In this document: in pieces, positions 16,482-24,477 of the stretch | Layout of the letters: the number at the start of each line of letters is the position of its first letter | Numbering within the stretch: the first letter of the stretch is position 1 | Origin: an uncultured Paenibacillaceae bacterium | Lineage (GTDB): Bacteria; Bacillota; Bacilli; Aneurinibacillales; Aneurinibacillaceae | NCBI GenBank assembly: GCA_946478845.1 | Contig: CAMLDI010000021.1 | Coordinates: 1-47,030, forward strand | DNA length: 47,030 bases | Direction: 5' to 3' | Position numbers and translations under genes: made by a program | Notes under the pieces: generated by a model | What the model saw: the letters and a program-made list of their open reading frames with translations, nothing else | What the model was told of the DNA's origin: nothing | The model's database searches: none

Positions 16482-17210
16482 TTAATAAACCCTTTTTGCG
16501 CCCATATAATATTTAGCCCAGTATCCTGTAGTTAAAGGATAAGTATAAATCCCTTTCGAAGTTGTTGAAGAAATAAACTTGCCGCTTCCTACGTAAAACC
16601 CAACGTGGGAAATAACTCCGGGACGATTCACTGCAAAAAATACCAGATCACCTGGCCTTAAACTGGCCGTACTTGCAACTCTTGTTCCCATAGTATAAAT
16701 TTCTTCTGAGGTGGTACGAGGAAATTTAACCCCTTCATAAAGAAACATATAATAAACAAAACCGGAACAATCAAATCCGCTTGGAGTAGATCCTCCCCAG
16801 CGATAGGGAACCCCGGTGAATCTAAAGGAATGGGATACCAATCTTTTCTTAACAAGAGCATGCCAGATTTGAGTATTAGTAGCAGAATTTACGTTGCCTG
16901 TGGCGGTTAAACCATAAGCCCGTTGGAATTTTAAAACAGCCTGTTGGGTTATAGTTCCATAATACCCGGTTATGCTTCCATAAGTAAAATATCCTAATGC
17001 TTTTAAGTTTGTTTGCAATGTTGACACCGCAGCCCCTCGAGAGCCAACATAAAGGGGAGTAAAGCCTGCAATTGTAGCGGTCCCGCCACCAGTAGATGTA
17101 GCCATGGTAACTTCTGTTGGTGGGTTCACTGTTTTAGTTAGGGGAATTCCATTGATTGTTATGACCCCTGCTAAGATGGGCCCAAGCAATGCTTTCAAAA
17201 TCATTTCCAA
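16482..17210 (-). CDS. peptidoglycan-binding NlpC/P60 endopeptidase
   Basis: 242 residues. The N-terminus has a hydrophobic signal-like segment, then a PG_binding_1 domain (about residues 52-118, GSRGAAVSTLQTNLKALGY), then an NlpC/P60 domain with catalytic Cys148 in FDCSGF and His202 in SHVGFY. It probably cleaves peptide stems of peptidoglycan outside the cell. Two starts are possible (TTG at 17210 or ATG at 17204). It is the shorter paralogue of the next gene upstream on the same strand, sharing the GFDCSGFVYYMF block. The 73-base gap allows cotranscription. Confidence 0.88.
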   Translation of the reverse strand: MEMILKALLGPILAGVITINGIPLTKTVNPPTEVTMATSTGGGTATIAGFTPLYVGSRGAAVSTLQTNLKALGYFTYGSITGYYGTITQQAVLKFQRAYGLTATGNVNSATNTQIWHALVKKRLVSHSFRFTGVPYRWGGSTPSGFDCSGFVYYMFLYEGVKFPRTTSEEIYTMGTRVASTASLRPGDLVFFAVNRPGVISHVGFYVGSGKFISSTTSKGIYTYPLTTGYWAKYYMGAKRVY

Positions 17211-17283
17211 TTCACACCTTTCTTCCCTAATAAAATTCCCCTATACCCTTGATTTATGTTATCCAATTTTAACCTATATAGCT

Positions 17284-18717
17284 TTAAACTCTTTGAGCGC
17301 CTACATAATATTGGGCCCAAAATGTATTATCTAATGATGTTGTCCAAACACCTTTAGAAGTCGTTGCTGAAATAAATTGGTTATTCCCTACATAAATTCC
17401 TACATGAGAAACTACTCCTGGTTCGTTGACAGCAAAGAATACAAGGTCCCCAGGTTGCAATTGAGTCCGGGAAATGGGGGTTCCCATTTTATATAAATCA
17501 CTTGAGGTGGTACGGGGCATATCCAAATCATGGGAATTAAACATATAATAAACAAAACCAGAACAGTCAAAACCTGAAGGGGAGGCTCCACCCCAAACGT
17601 AAGGAGTACCTGTATATTTTGCAGCATCTACAGCGATTGCTTTTTTGACAAGAGCATGGTCGATTTGTAACAGGGTTTCCTCGTTAGCTACACCAGTAAT
17701 AGGCAGGCCATTGATCCCCTGAAAAGCTCTGACCGCTTCAGCAGTGTTATTGTCAAATGTTCCAGTGACACCCGAAATGAATCCTAAATTTTGCAAATCC
17801 CTTTGTAAGTCTTCCACAGCCGATCCCTGAGCCCCAATGGTAAGAGCTGGTTGTTGTTGCTGTACAGGGGGAGGAGTGGGTGAAGTAGTGGCAGTGCTGG
17901 GAATGGTTAATGTCTGGCCTATATAGATTGTGTCTCCTGTCAGATTGTTTGCCTGTTTAATGGCATCAACAGTGGTGTTAAATTGCCGGGCAATATTGTA
18001 CAGGCTATCCCCTGCTACAACTTTATACGTGGTATTCTGGGTTGTAGGAGCAGGCGCCGGAGCAGGAGTAGTTGTGGCAGTGCCGGGAATGGTTAATGTT
18101 TGGCCTATATAGATTGTGTCTCCTGTTAGATTATTTGCCTGCTTAATGGCATCCACAGTGGTATTAAATTGCCGGGCAATATTGTACAGGCTATCCCCGG
18201 CGATTACTTTATACGTGGTATTTTGGGACGTTGGCGCAGGAGCTGGGGCTGGTGAGGTAGTAACAGTGCCGGGAATGGTTAGTTTTTGCCCCACATAAAT
18301 GGTGTCCCCTGTCAAATTGCTGGCTTGTTTAATGGCATCCACGGTAGTATTAAATCTGCGAGAGATTAAATAAAGAGTATCTCCGCTAACCACTGTGTAA
18401 GTGGTATTAGAAATGGCCATGGTTTGTGTAACGTTTTCTGGCACAGGAACCTGTGTGGGTTCTGCAGCCATTCCAACTCCTCCAAAGGGAAAACTGGTTA
18501 ATAACATGGATCCCAGGACGACTTTTACAACATTGACTTTGAAATTTGGAAATTTTTCCTTTATATATTCCAGGGCACTTTGCTGAATGGTATCCTTTTG
18601 TTTATCCTGTAAATCCCCTAATTCTGATGCAAACTCTGTACGATGTTCATCTAAATATAAAATGACCGTAAATCCATCTTGCCCATTTACAATTCGATGG
18701 CCAATAAAATAGTGCAT
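17284..18717 (-). CDS. LysM / peptidoglycan-binding / NlpC/P60 cell-wall hydrolase
   Basis: 477 residues. A polar N-terminal segment of about 63 residues (with FTVILYLDEHRTEF) precedes a hydrophobic stretch at about 64-83, so the protein may be anchored or secreted with an unusual extended signal region. Three LysM domains follow (each with SGDTLYLISRRFNTT- or GDSLYNIARQFNTT-like sequence), separated by Pro/Ala linkers. Then come a PG_binding_1 domain and an NlpC/P60 domain with Cys in FDCSGF and His in SHVGIY. It probably cuts peptidoglycan peptides during growth, sporulation or germination. ATG with GGGGGTGG 8 bases upstream. The LysM units are nearly identical at DNA level. Confidence 0.9.
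   Translation of the reverse strand: MHYFIGHRIVNGQDGFTVILYLDEHRTEFASELGDLQDKQKDTIQQSALEYIKEKFPNFKVNVVKVVLGSMLLTSFPFGGVGMAAEPTQVPVPENVTQTMAISNTTYTVVSGDTLYLISRRFNTTVDAIKQASNLTGDTIYVGQKLTIPGTVTTSPAPAPAPTSQNTTYKVIAGDSLYNIARQFNTTVDAIKQANNLTGDTIYIGQTLTIPGTATTTPAPAPAPTTQNTTYKVVAGDSLYNIARQFNTTVDAIKQANNLTGDTIYIGQTLTIPSTATTSPTPPPVQQQQPALTIGAQGSAVEDLQRDLQNLGFISGVTGTFDNNTAEAVRAFQGINGLPITGVANEETLLQIDHALVKKAIAVDAAKYTGTPYVWGGASPSGFDCSGFVYYMFNSHDLDMPRTTSSDLYKMGTPISRTQLQPGDLVFFAVNEPGVVSHVGIYVGNNQFISATTSKGVWTTSLDNTFWAQYYVGAQRV
17890..18449 (-). repeat. three tandem 186-bp repeats encoding LysM domains
   Basis: Copies start near 17890, 18076 and 18262, each one LysM domain plus a Pro/Ala linker. The first two (C-terminal) copies are the most alike, which points to recent duplication or gene conversion. 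The length of 62 codons keeps the frame. Confidence 0.85.
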
Positions 18718-18796
18718 GAAGAAGCCACCCCCTAAGTATTCTTAAAGGTTAAAGTTCCCCTGAGGATAAGAATTATGAAGGTGATGAACATGAAAA

Positions 18797-18824
18797 AAAC
18801 GGCACCTTAAAATAGGTGCCGTTT
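18797..18824 (-). terminator. nadE terminator
   Basis: Perfect 11-bp stem AAACGGCACCT / AGGTGCCGTTT; on the minus strand it is followed by a T run. Confidence 0.85.
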
Positions 18825-18827
18825 GAT

Positions 18828-19649
18828 TTAAGAAGAAAATGGAGTTTTGGGCAATTCCCGTTTATGCTGGGTCCGAAGGTAAATTCCTTCAATTTTTTCT
18901 TTACTTTCTAAAGGAACTTCTTTTCCTTCTAGATATTCATCAATTTGCTCATAGGTCATGCCAAGGGCTGCTTCATCTGGCAATAGTGGTTTGTTATCTT
19001 CTAAGTCTGCCGTTGGAACTTTTAAATAGAGGACTTCGGGAGCCTGTAAAACTTGCAATAATTGTTTTCCTTGTCTTTTTGTAAGGCCTGTGAGGGGAGT
19101 TAAATCACAGGCGCCATCTCCATGTTTTGTGAAAAATCCAGTTACAGCTTCCGCTGCATGGTCTGTTCCAATAACTAGCATTTGATAATGGGCGCCAATA
19201 TCATACTGGGCTTTCATTCTTTCTCTTGCTTTTGTATTTCCTTTATGAAAATCTGATAAGGTTTTCCCTGTTGCTTCTTCAAAAGCGGCAATGGATGCGT
19301 CCACTGCTTTTTTGATGTTGACCACAAGGGTTTGATCAGGTTGAATAAAATTCAGGGAAAGTTGGGCATCCTCTTCATCTCGTTGGACACCATAAGGAAG
19401 GCGTATGGCGATAAACTTATAGTCCTTCCCAGTCTCTTTTCTTAATTCTTCAACTGACAATTGGGCGAGACGTCCTGCCAGGGAGGAATCCTGGCCACCG
19501 CTAATGCCTAATACATATCCTTTCATACCCGATTGTAGTAAAGTATCTTTGAGAAAGTTAATCCGCATGCGAATTTCTTGTTCTGGATTTATGGCCGGTT
19601 TCACATGAAGGGCGTTTATTATTTCTTGTTGCATGGTTTGTTCAGACAA
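18828..19649 (-). CDS. nadE: NH3-dependent NAD+ synthetase
   Basis: Converts nicotinic acid adenine dinucleotide to NAD+ using ATP and ammonia, the last step of NAD synthesis. 273 residues, matching the ammonia-dependent Bacillus type (no glutaminase domain). The PP-loop SGGQDS lies at residues 50-55. The conserved block [22 protein letters not shown] and PLTGLTKRQ follow. The start is TTG 19649 with AAGGAG 11 bases upstream; an ATG five codons later has no site. Monocistronic, divergent from the SDR gene. Confidence 0.95.
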   Translation of the reverse strand: MSEQTMQQEIINALHVKPAINPEQEIRMRINFLKDTLLQSGMKGYVLGISGGQDSSLAGRLAQLSVEELRKETGKDYKFIAIRLPYGVQRDEEDAQLSLNFIQPDQTLVVNIKKAVDASIAAFEEATGKTLSDFHKGNTKARERMKAQYDIGAHYQMLVIGTDHAAEAVTGFFTKHGDGACDLTPLTGLTKRQGKQLLQVLQAPEVLYLKVPTADLEDNKPLLPDEAALGMTYEQIDEYLEGKEVPLESKEKIEGIYLRTQHKRELPKTPFSS

Positions 19650-19825
19650 AGGATATTCAACTCCTTACCGTAAGGGTTTTTTTATAGTTATACCATATTT
19701 TCTAATTTAGATGATGGAATCATGGAACCAAATATAACAAGGCCTTCTTGTCATGATTTGACGACTCTTTTTTGTTCATAATTTAGACACGAATTGTTAG
19801 AATATAAGAAGGGAGAGTTTTCCAA

Positions 19826-20716
19826 GTGAATTTAGAAAAAAAGAAAAAAGTTGCCCTGGTAACCGGGGCTTCCAGTGGATTTGGTTTATTAATCAGTATT
19901 GAATTGGCGAAAGCCGGTTTTTATGTTTATGCTACCATGCGAAATTTGGAAGGAAAACAACCTCTGGTTGAACGGGCAACAAAAGAACAAATTATTGATT
20001 CCCTAGAAATTCTCCAATTAGATGTTACCCAACTTTTTTCCATTCAACAGGCCATAAACCAGTTGAAAGACACCTGGGGAAGAGTAGATATCCTGGTCAA
20101 TAATGCGGGATATGCGCAGGCTGGCTTTGTGGAAGAGATTACCCCTGATGAATGGCAAAGACAATTTGATACCAATTTTTTTGGCATGGTGTCTATGATT
20201 CGGGAAGTTGTCCCTTTAATGAGAAAAGCAAGGTCAGGGAGAATTATTAATATGAGCAGTATTTCCGGTTTAACGGGTTTTCCTGCATTAACCCCTTATG
20301 TATCATCAAAATTTGCCCTGGAAGGGTTTAGTGAATCCCTCCGTTATGAATTAGTGCCTTTTGGCATTCATGTCATTCTTATAGAACCTGGCTCATATCA
20401 AACCAATATTTGGACAAAAGGAAAACGAATTGCAGGGAACAATGATCAGGAAAAGGATTCCCCATATAAACCCTTTTTAGATAGCATTGAAACCTATTTG
20501 CAACAAAGTGAAAAAAATTTCGGAAATCCAATGGATGTGGCTAAGAAAGTGGTTCAGGTTGCTACAAAACCCAATCCAGCATTTCGCTATCCTATTGGTA
20601 AGGGAATTGGTCTCCTCCTTTTATTTAAAAACATCTTACCCTGGAGGTTAAGAGAAAAAATAGTCTTATCTATATTAAATAAAAAAGCCCCGAATAAGAA
20701 TTCGGGACTAGATTAA
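19826..20716 (+). CDS. short-chain dehydrogenase/reductase
   Basis: 296 residues, a classical SDR. It has the Rossmann glycine motif TGASSGFG near residue 14, NNAG near 94, the catalytic Ser in MSSISG, and Tyr/Lys in YVSSK near residue 160. The extended C-terminal segment with IEPGSYQTNIW resembles oxidoreductases of the retinol/hydroxysteroid-like SDR group common in Bacillus. Substrate unknown; probably NADP(H)-linked because the TGASSGFG loop is not followed by an obvious NAD-selecting acidic residue. GTG start with GGGAG 10 bases upstream. It ends 4 bases from the convergent DUF2892 gene. Confidence 0.88.
   Translation: MNLEKKKKVALVTGASSGFGLLISIELAKAGFYVYATMRNLEGKQPLVERATKEQIIDSLEILQLDVTQLFSIQQAINQLKDTWGRVDILVNNAGYAQAGFVEEITPDEWQRQFDTNFFGMVSMIREVVPLMRKARSGRIINMSSISGLTGFPALTPYVSSKFALEGFSESLRYELVPFGIHVILIEPGSYQTNIWTKGKRIAGNNDQEKDSPYKPFLDSIETYLQQSEKNFGNPMDVAKKVVQVATKPNPAFRYPIGKGIGLLLLFKNILPWRLREKIVLSILNKKAPNKNSGLD
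20689..20706. terminator. weak hairpin at the convergent end of the SDR gene
   Basis: 7-bp stem CCCGAAT / ATTCGGG inside the last codons of the SDR gene. On the minus strand it is followed by TTTTTT, so it may end the DUF2892 transcript. Confidence 0.45.
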
Positions 20717-20720
20717 TCAG

Positions 20721-20915
20721 TTATTGCTTTCCTTTTGTATTAAATCCAAATAGTGTATAGAGTGGACACCATCTTATTAGGGCTGTAATTACAAAAATAA
20801 CCCCCAGAATTCCCACGTACTTAATAGGAGCAGCTGTAAAGAAAAATAATAAAATAAGGCCAATCCCTAAAATCAAGCGAATCCATCGATCAGCAGAACC
20901 CATATTTGCTTTCAT
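20721..20915 (-). CDS. DUF2892 (YgaP-type transmembrane) protein
   Basis: 64 residues from the ATG at 20915; the ATG five codons earlier overlaps the GAGGAGGG ribosome-binding site. The N-terminal MGSADRWIRLILGIGL and the C-terminal WCPLYTLFGFNT segments are typical of the inner-membrane domain found alone or fused to rhodaneses. Two transmembrane helices. Such proteins often accompany Crp/Fnr regulators and sulfur or redox genes. Here the Crp-family gene is just upstream on the same strand (64-base gap). Confidence 0.85.
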   Translation of the reverse strand: MKANMGSADRWIRLILGIGLILLFFFTAAPIKYVGILGVIFVITALIRWCPLYTLFGFNTKGKQ

Positions 20916-20975
20916 GATAACCCTCCTCATATTTGTTTTATATAGGTAGTGTAATATGAGGAAAAGGAATAGTCA

Positions 20976-20988
20976 GTGACTATGTCAC
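20976..20988. promoter_or_regulatory. Crp/Fnr-like inverted repeat before the DUF2892 gene
   Basis: GTGAC-TAT-GTCAC, a perfect inverted repeat overlapping the stop codon of the Crp-family gene and 61 bases upstream of the DUF2892 start. It resembles the TGTGA-N6-TCACA consensus but the spacing is one base short. Candidate site for the adjacent regulator. Confidence 0.35.
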
Positions 20989-21639
20989 ATTACATAAATT
21001 TTGCAAGGAATCCCGGTTAAGAAGTTTTACTTTCCCCCGGGACATTTCGATCCAGCCTTTTCGCTGAAAATCTTTCATAATTCGACTGACTACTTCGCGA
21101 GCGGTACCTAACTCCATGGCAATTCGGTCATGGGTAATTGACAACAGGTCGGTACCGTCTCCTTTTTCTAATAAAAATTCTGCAACACGTTCATCCATTT
21201 TATGAAATACAATTTCCTCAATTAATGTCATCACAGAGACTAATCGTTCCGATAGCAGTTTGTATACGAACTTTTGTAATTCGAGATTTTCCTGTATCCA
21301 TTTTTTAAAAATGGTTACAGGAATAATTAATACTTCTACATCTTCTTCTACGGTTGCTGTTGCAGGGTAACCTATAGTGGCAAGGATACTTGAAATCATA
21401 AGAATACAGGATTCCCCCGTGCCTACCCGGTAAAGGTATATCTCTTTTCCATTTTTCCCAACTTTTGATACCCTAATGACTCCTTTAAGTATAAAGGCGA
21501 CAATCTCACAGTTTTCCCCTTCCTGAAACACAATGCGTCCAGCAGGAATCTTCGCTAAGTTGATTAAACTTTCGCTGTTTTTATCGATTAAAAGAAAGGG
21601 GAAAAGTTCCCTGGTTAATTGGATCAATTGCTTGTCCAT
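20980..21639 (-). CDS. Crp/Fnr-family transcriptional regulator
   Basis: 219 residues: a cyclic-nucleotide-binding-like beta barrel (about 20-125), a dimerisation helix, and a Crp-type winged helix with the recognition segment GTAREVVSRIMKDFQRKG (about 175-192). No N-terminal or C-terminal cysteine cluster for an iron-sulfur centre is present, so it is not a typical oxygen-sensing Fnr. The ligand is unknown. It is divergent from the small membrane genes at 21708 and 22061 and upstream of the DUF2892 gene, which are its most likely targets. Confidence 0.88.
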   Translation of the reverse strand: MDKQLIQLTRELFPFLLIDKNSESLINLAKIPAGRIVFQEGENCEIVAFILKGVIRVSKVGKNGKEIYLYRVGTGESCILMISSILATIGYPATATVEEDVEVLIIPVTIFKKWIQENLELQKFVYKLLSERLVSVMTLIEEIVFHKMDERVAEFLLEKGDGTDLLSITHDRIAMELGTAREVVSRIMKDFQRKGWIEMSRGKVKLLNRDSLQNLCNVT

Positions 21640-21707
21640 ATAAGAATCACATCCTTTTTAAATAAGAATACAGGACTCATTTATTTTTAATAAGAGGGGG
21701 AAATCGG

Positions 21708-21938
21708 GTGAATAAAGGGTTGCGAATGATTGTGGCTGCAATGTTTGCTTTCTTTCTTTATTTCCCCTGGGTTATTGTCTTGCCTGAGTTTATTTATTTT
21801 CTAGGAGGGCTCTGTTTATTAGCTGCTTTTCAAGCTCTTTTTTTCTTTCGAACATTTAAATCCCCCTGGAACGTTGCTCATTTTGCCACACCATTAATGA
21901 TTGGAATTCTCCTTATTGTATATGCAACACATTTTTAA
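21708..21938 (+). CDS. small multi-pass membrane protein
   Basis: 76 residues, GTG start with GAGGGGG 7 bases upstream. Three hydrophobic stretches leave almost no soluble part; FYFPWVIVLPEF-like aromatic and proline positions and a PLMIGILLIVYATHF end are visible. Family not recognised. It is divergent from the Crp-family regulator with a 68-base shared promoter region and precedes the oxidase-like small protein, so these probably belong to one regulon. Confidence 0.7.
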   Translation: MNKGLRMIVAAMFAFFLYFPWVIVLPEFIYFLGGLCLLAAFQALFFFRTFKSPWNVAHFATPLMIGILLIVYATHF

Positions 21939-22060
21939 AAAAATAAAAAATTGTTGTCAAATTTTCGAACAATGCCGAATATATTTTTTATCAAAGGAGA
22001 AAAATATCTAACTTTTTCACATCAACTTATCCTACAACAAGGGGTAGGGGGTGAAAAGAA

Positions 22061-22399
22061 ATGGGTGTACGATTACTTAGAATTGCTGCGATTTACTTTG
22101 CAATCGCTTCCATTATCGGTTTATATTCTTTCTTCTTCCCAACGGATTTAGGTTCACTGGTTGCAAACTTAAACGCAGGTTGGGCAAGTTTAGCTCTGGC
22201 AGGCATTATTTATCATGTTTTCCCAAAAGCTGCACAGACTGGGTTAGCTCAAACGTACTTCTGGGTATATAACATTGGCTTGCCAGTCGGAATCATTGGC
22301 GGGTTACTTTCTTTAGGATGGTTGTCAAGTATTGCTACAATTGCAATGCTGGTAGGTCTTCTCATCTTTGCTATTACTGTTTATAAAGATTTAACATAA
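22061..22399 (+). CDS. four-helix membrane protein resembling a fragment of heme-copper oxidase subunit I
   Basis: 112 residues, four transmembrane helices. The segments ANLNAGWASLALAGIIYHVFP and YFWVYNIGLPVGIIGG follow the pattern of the NorB/cbb3-type subunit I region HAHxNLLGWxSLALFGLIYHLFP and the next helix. The haem-ligand histidines of the HAH motif are replaced here (VAN); only the His in IYHVFP remains. It is therefore probably not an oxidase on its own. Similar stand-alone small proteins exist in Bacillales without known function. ATG start after GGGGGTGA. A terminator follows. Confidence 0.7.
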   Translation: MGVRLLRIAAIYFAIASIIGLYSFFFPTDLGSLVANLNAGWASLALAGIIYHVFPKAAQTGLAQTYFWVYNIGLPVGIIGGLLSLGWLSSIATIAMLVGLLIFAITVYKDLT

Positions 22400-22413
22400 G
22401 AAACAATTTAACG

Positions 22414-22435
22414 AAGTCGGCCAAGAGGCCGACTT
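22414..22435 (+). terminator. terminator after the small oxidase-like gene
   Basis: Perfect 9-bp stem AAGTCGGCC / GGCCGACTT with an AAGA loop, then TTCTTT. Confidence 0.85.
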
Positions 22436-22500
22436 TTCTTTACATAAAAAAGTGTATAATGCAAAGTATGGGGTTTGGATTGAAAAAGGAGATGGAACAA

Positions 22501-23289
22501 GTGATTGTTGAATTAAAAGATATTATTTGGAAGCGGGAAGGTCGCACCATATTAAATCATATAGATTGGAACATCCAAAAAGGGGAGAATTGGGCCCTTG
22601 TAGGGTTAAATGGAAGTGGAAAAACATCACTATTAAAAATTATTGCAGGTACCATGTGGCCCTCTAAGGGAGAAGTATGGGTACTTAATCAACGCTTTGG
22701 CAATACAGATTTAAGAAAACTTCGCCGTTCCATTGGCTGGGTAAGCAATGCAATTCATGAACAAATTCATGGAGAAGAACCGGTACTCGATATCGTAATC
22801 AGCGGAAAATTCGCCTCCTTTGGCATTTATGAGACTGTTGAACAAGACGATGTAGACTATGCAATACAAGTACTAAAGCAATTAAATATTGCCCATTTAA
22901 AAGATTGTTCATTTTCCCTACTATCTCAAGGAGAAAAACAGAAAGTGTTAATAGCCAGGGCTTTAATGGCAAAACCAGGGCTTTTAATATTGGATGAGCC
23001 TTGTAATGGATTAGATGTGTTAGCCAGGGAAAATTTATTGCAAACCATTCAACAAATGGGGGAAAATCCGGAAGGGCCGTCCATTATCTATGTTACTCAT
23101 CACATTGAAGAAATTGTTCCAGCTATTGGGAAGGTTATTCTGTTAAAAGAGGGTGAAGTTCTTGCCCAGGGAAATCGCAGGGATATTTTGACTTCCCAAT
23201 ATTTAAGCAACTGTTTTTCCACAAAAGTGGATGTGCATTGGAATAATGGCCGTCCCTGGATTACGGTGTTAGATGTAGAATTTCATTGA
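22501..23289 (+). CDS. ABC transporter ATP-binding protein (YlmA/ModF-like)
   Basis: 262 residues from GTG 22501, which has AAAGGAG 9 bases upstream. An upstream in-frame ATG at 22459 lies inside a TATAAT -10-like sequence (22455-22460) and is unlikely to be translated. Walker A is GLNGSGKTS, the signature is the degenerate LLSQGEKQK, and Walker B is LLILDEPCNGLD. The H-loop is THHIEE. No permease gene is adjacent, so it may be a stand-alone ATPase or partner a distant permease. The product has no membrane segment. Ends at a strong terminator. Confidence 0.88.
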   Translation: MIVELKDIIWKREGRTILNHIDWNIQKGENWALVGLNGSGKTSLLKIIAGTMWPSKGEVWVLNQRFGNTDLRKLRRSIGWVSNAIHEQIHGEEPVLDIVISGKFASFGIYETVEQDDVDYAIQVLKQLNIAHLKDCSFSLLSQGEKQKVLIARALMAKPGLLILDEPCNGLDVLARENLLQTIQQMGENPEGPSIIYVTHHIEEIVPAIGKVILLKEGEVLAQGNRRDILTSQYLSNCFSTKVDVHWNNGRPWITVLDVEFH

Positions 23290-23294
23290 TAAAG

Positions 23295-23328
23295 AAACCC
23301 CCCGTTTTTTCCAAAGACGAGGGGGTTT
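23295..23328. terminator. bidirectional terminator between ABC ATPase gene and gerC
   Basis: AAACCCCC (23295-23302) pairs with GGGGGTTT and CGT with ACG further inside; T-rich on the plus strand. Confidence 0.75.
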
Positions 23329-23331
23329 TCC

Positions 23332-24477
23332 TTATGTTTCAGTCCCTTTTAAAGTCAATTGAATGTCTACTTCTATATTTACATCTGCGGTTTTCATAAG
23401 TTCATCCATATGGCCTTTTACTTTACTCCACAATTTCCTGTCTCTTCGAAACATGCGTTGCAGGTCAAGGAGGTCTGCACCCGAACGATGAAGGGCTTTT
23501 TCTACATGTTCTTTTAATTTTATTTCCGTTTGTTTTGCCATATATTTTTCTATGTTTTTCAGGGTGGAATTCCCGTCCACTTTTCCATTGTAACAGGAAA
23601 ATTCTGCAATGTACCCTTTCAACATTAATTTACCAGCAATGGTTAAATGATTGTCCTCAACCCGTGGTTCCAATTTCACTTTGCTTTTTACAATATCCGC
23701 ATCAATTGACATGTTTTTTTCCTGTTTACAGGGAACACCCAGACTAAACATAAGGGAATGTTTTTTTTTGTAAACATCTTTGAGTAGTGTTACGTACTCT
23801 GATTCTTTATGATTTAAAATATCAACCATTTTAAAGTTTTTAATGACAGCGAAGGTTTCAACTTTAGCCCCTTTTTTATCTTTAGCCATTTTTACAATGG
23901 GAATTAATCCTGTGCCATGTTCAACCATGGACCGAAAAATTCTTCCAATATCTGAGGTGATCATATGGCCGGCTTTTTCATTGCGTTTGACTAATCCTTC
24001 GAGATATTCCCCGGTAAAGTGGCTTTCTTTTGGTGTGATTTTTAGCAAATCAATGGCACTCCCATCTGCAATGATGATTTGCGTATTTCTGCGCATATCA
24101 GGGTCTCGGATTTGATGATCGAAAATGGGTTTAATGCCATGTTGGGCCAATTCTTTTCCAACAATAAAGATACGATAATCAGGGAAAAAAGCCAGTCCTA
24201 CTAGACGGTACTGGGTTCCATGAAGGGCCCCTTCCAGGGATTCTTTTTCAGTTTTAGAAACAAGGACATAGGGTTTCCCTGCCTGAGTTTTTCCCTCGCC
24301 TGAGTTACCCTTGCTAAATTCAATGGATTCCAGCCCTACTTTATAACCTGGATTTCCTTTGTCAAAAGCCATTCCCGTAACAAGCCCTCTTTCAGATAAT
24401 CTTTCAAAGTTCCAACACCCTGTACAGAAGGAAAAGAGGAAAAGAATATAAATAATATGGAATAACTTACTCTTCAT
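23332..24477 (-). CDS. gerC: Ger(x)C family spore germination lipoprotein
   Basis: 381 residues. Signal peptide with lipobox-like FCTGC, the lipidated Cys being residue 21 followed by WNFERLSERGLVTGMAFD, the signature N-terminus of GerC subunits. The remainder is the extracytoplasmic GerC domain. It is the third subunit of a nutrient germinant receptor in the inner spore membrane. It overlaps the GerB-type gene by 11 bases, so translation is coupled. It is the last gene of a gerA-gerB-gerC operon. Which GerABC paralogue (gerA, gerB, gerK or other) cannot be decided; the symbol is generic. Confidence 0.92.
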   Translation of the reverse strand: MKSKLFHIIYILFLFSFCTGCWNFERLSERGLVTGMAFDKGNPGYKVGLESIEFSKGNSGEGKTQAGKPYVLVSKTEKESLEGALHGTQYRLVGLAFFPDYRIFIVGKELAQHGIKPIFDHQIRDPDMRRNTQIIIADGSAIDLLKITPKESHFTGEYLEGLVKRNEKAGHMITSDIGRIFRSMVEHGTGLIPIVKMAKDKKGAKVETFAVIKNFKMVDILNHKESEYVTLLKDVYKKKHSLMFSLGVPCKQEKNMSIDADIVKSKVKLEPRVEDNHLTIAGKLMLKGYIAEFSCYNGKVDGNSTLKNIEKYMAKQTEIKLKEHVEKALHRSGADLLDLQRMFRRDRKLWSKVKGHMDELMKTADVNIEVDIQLTLKGTET

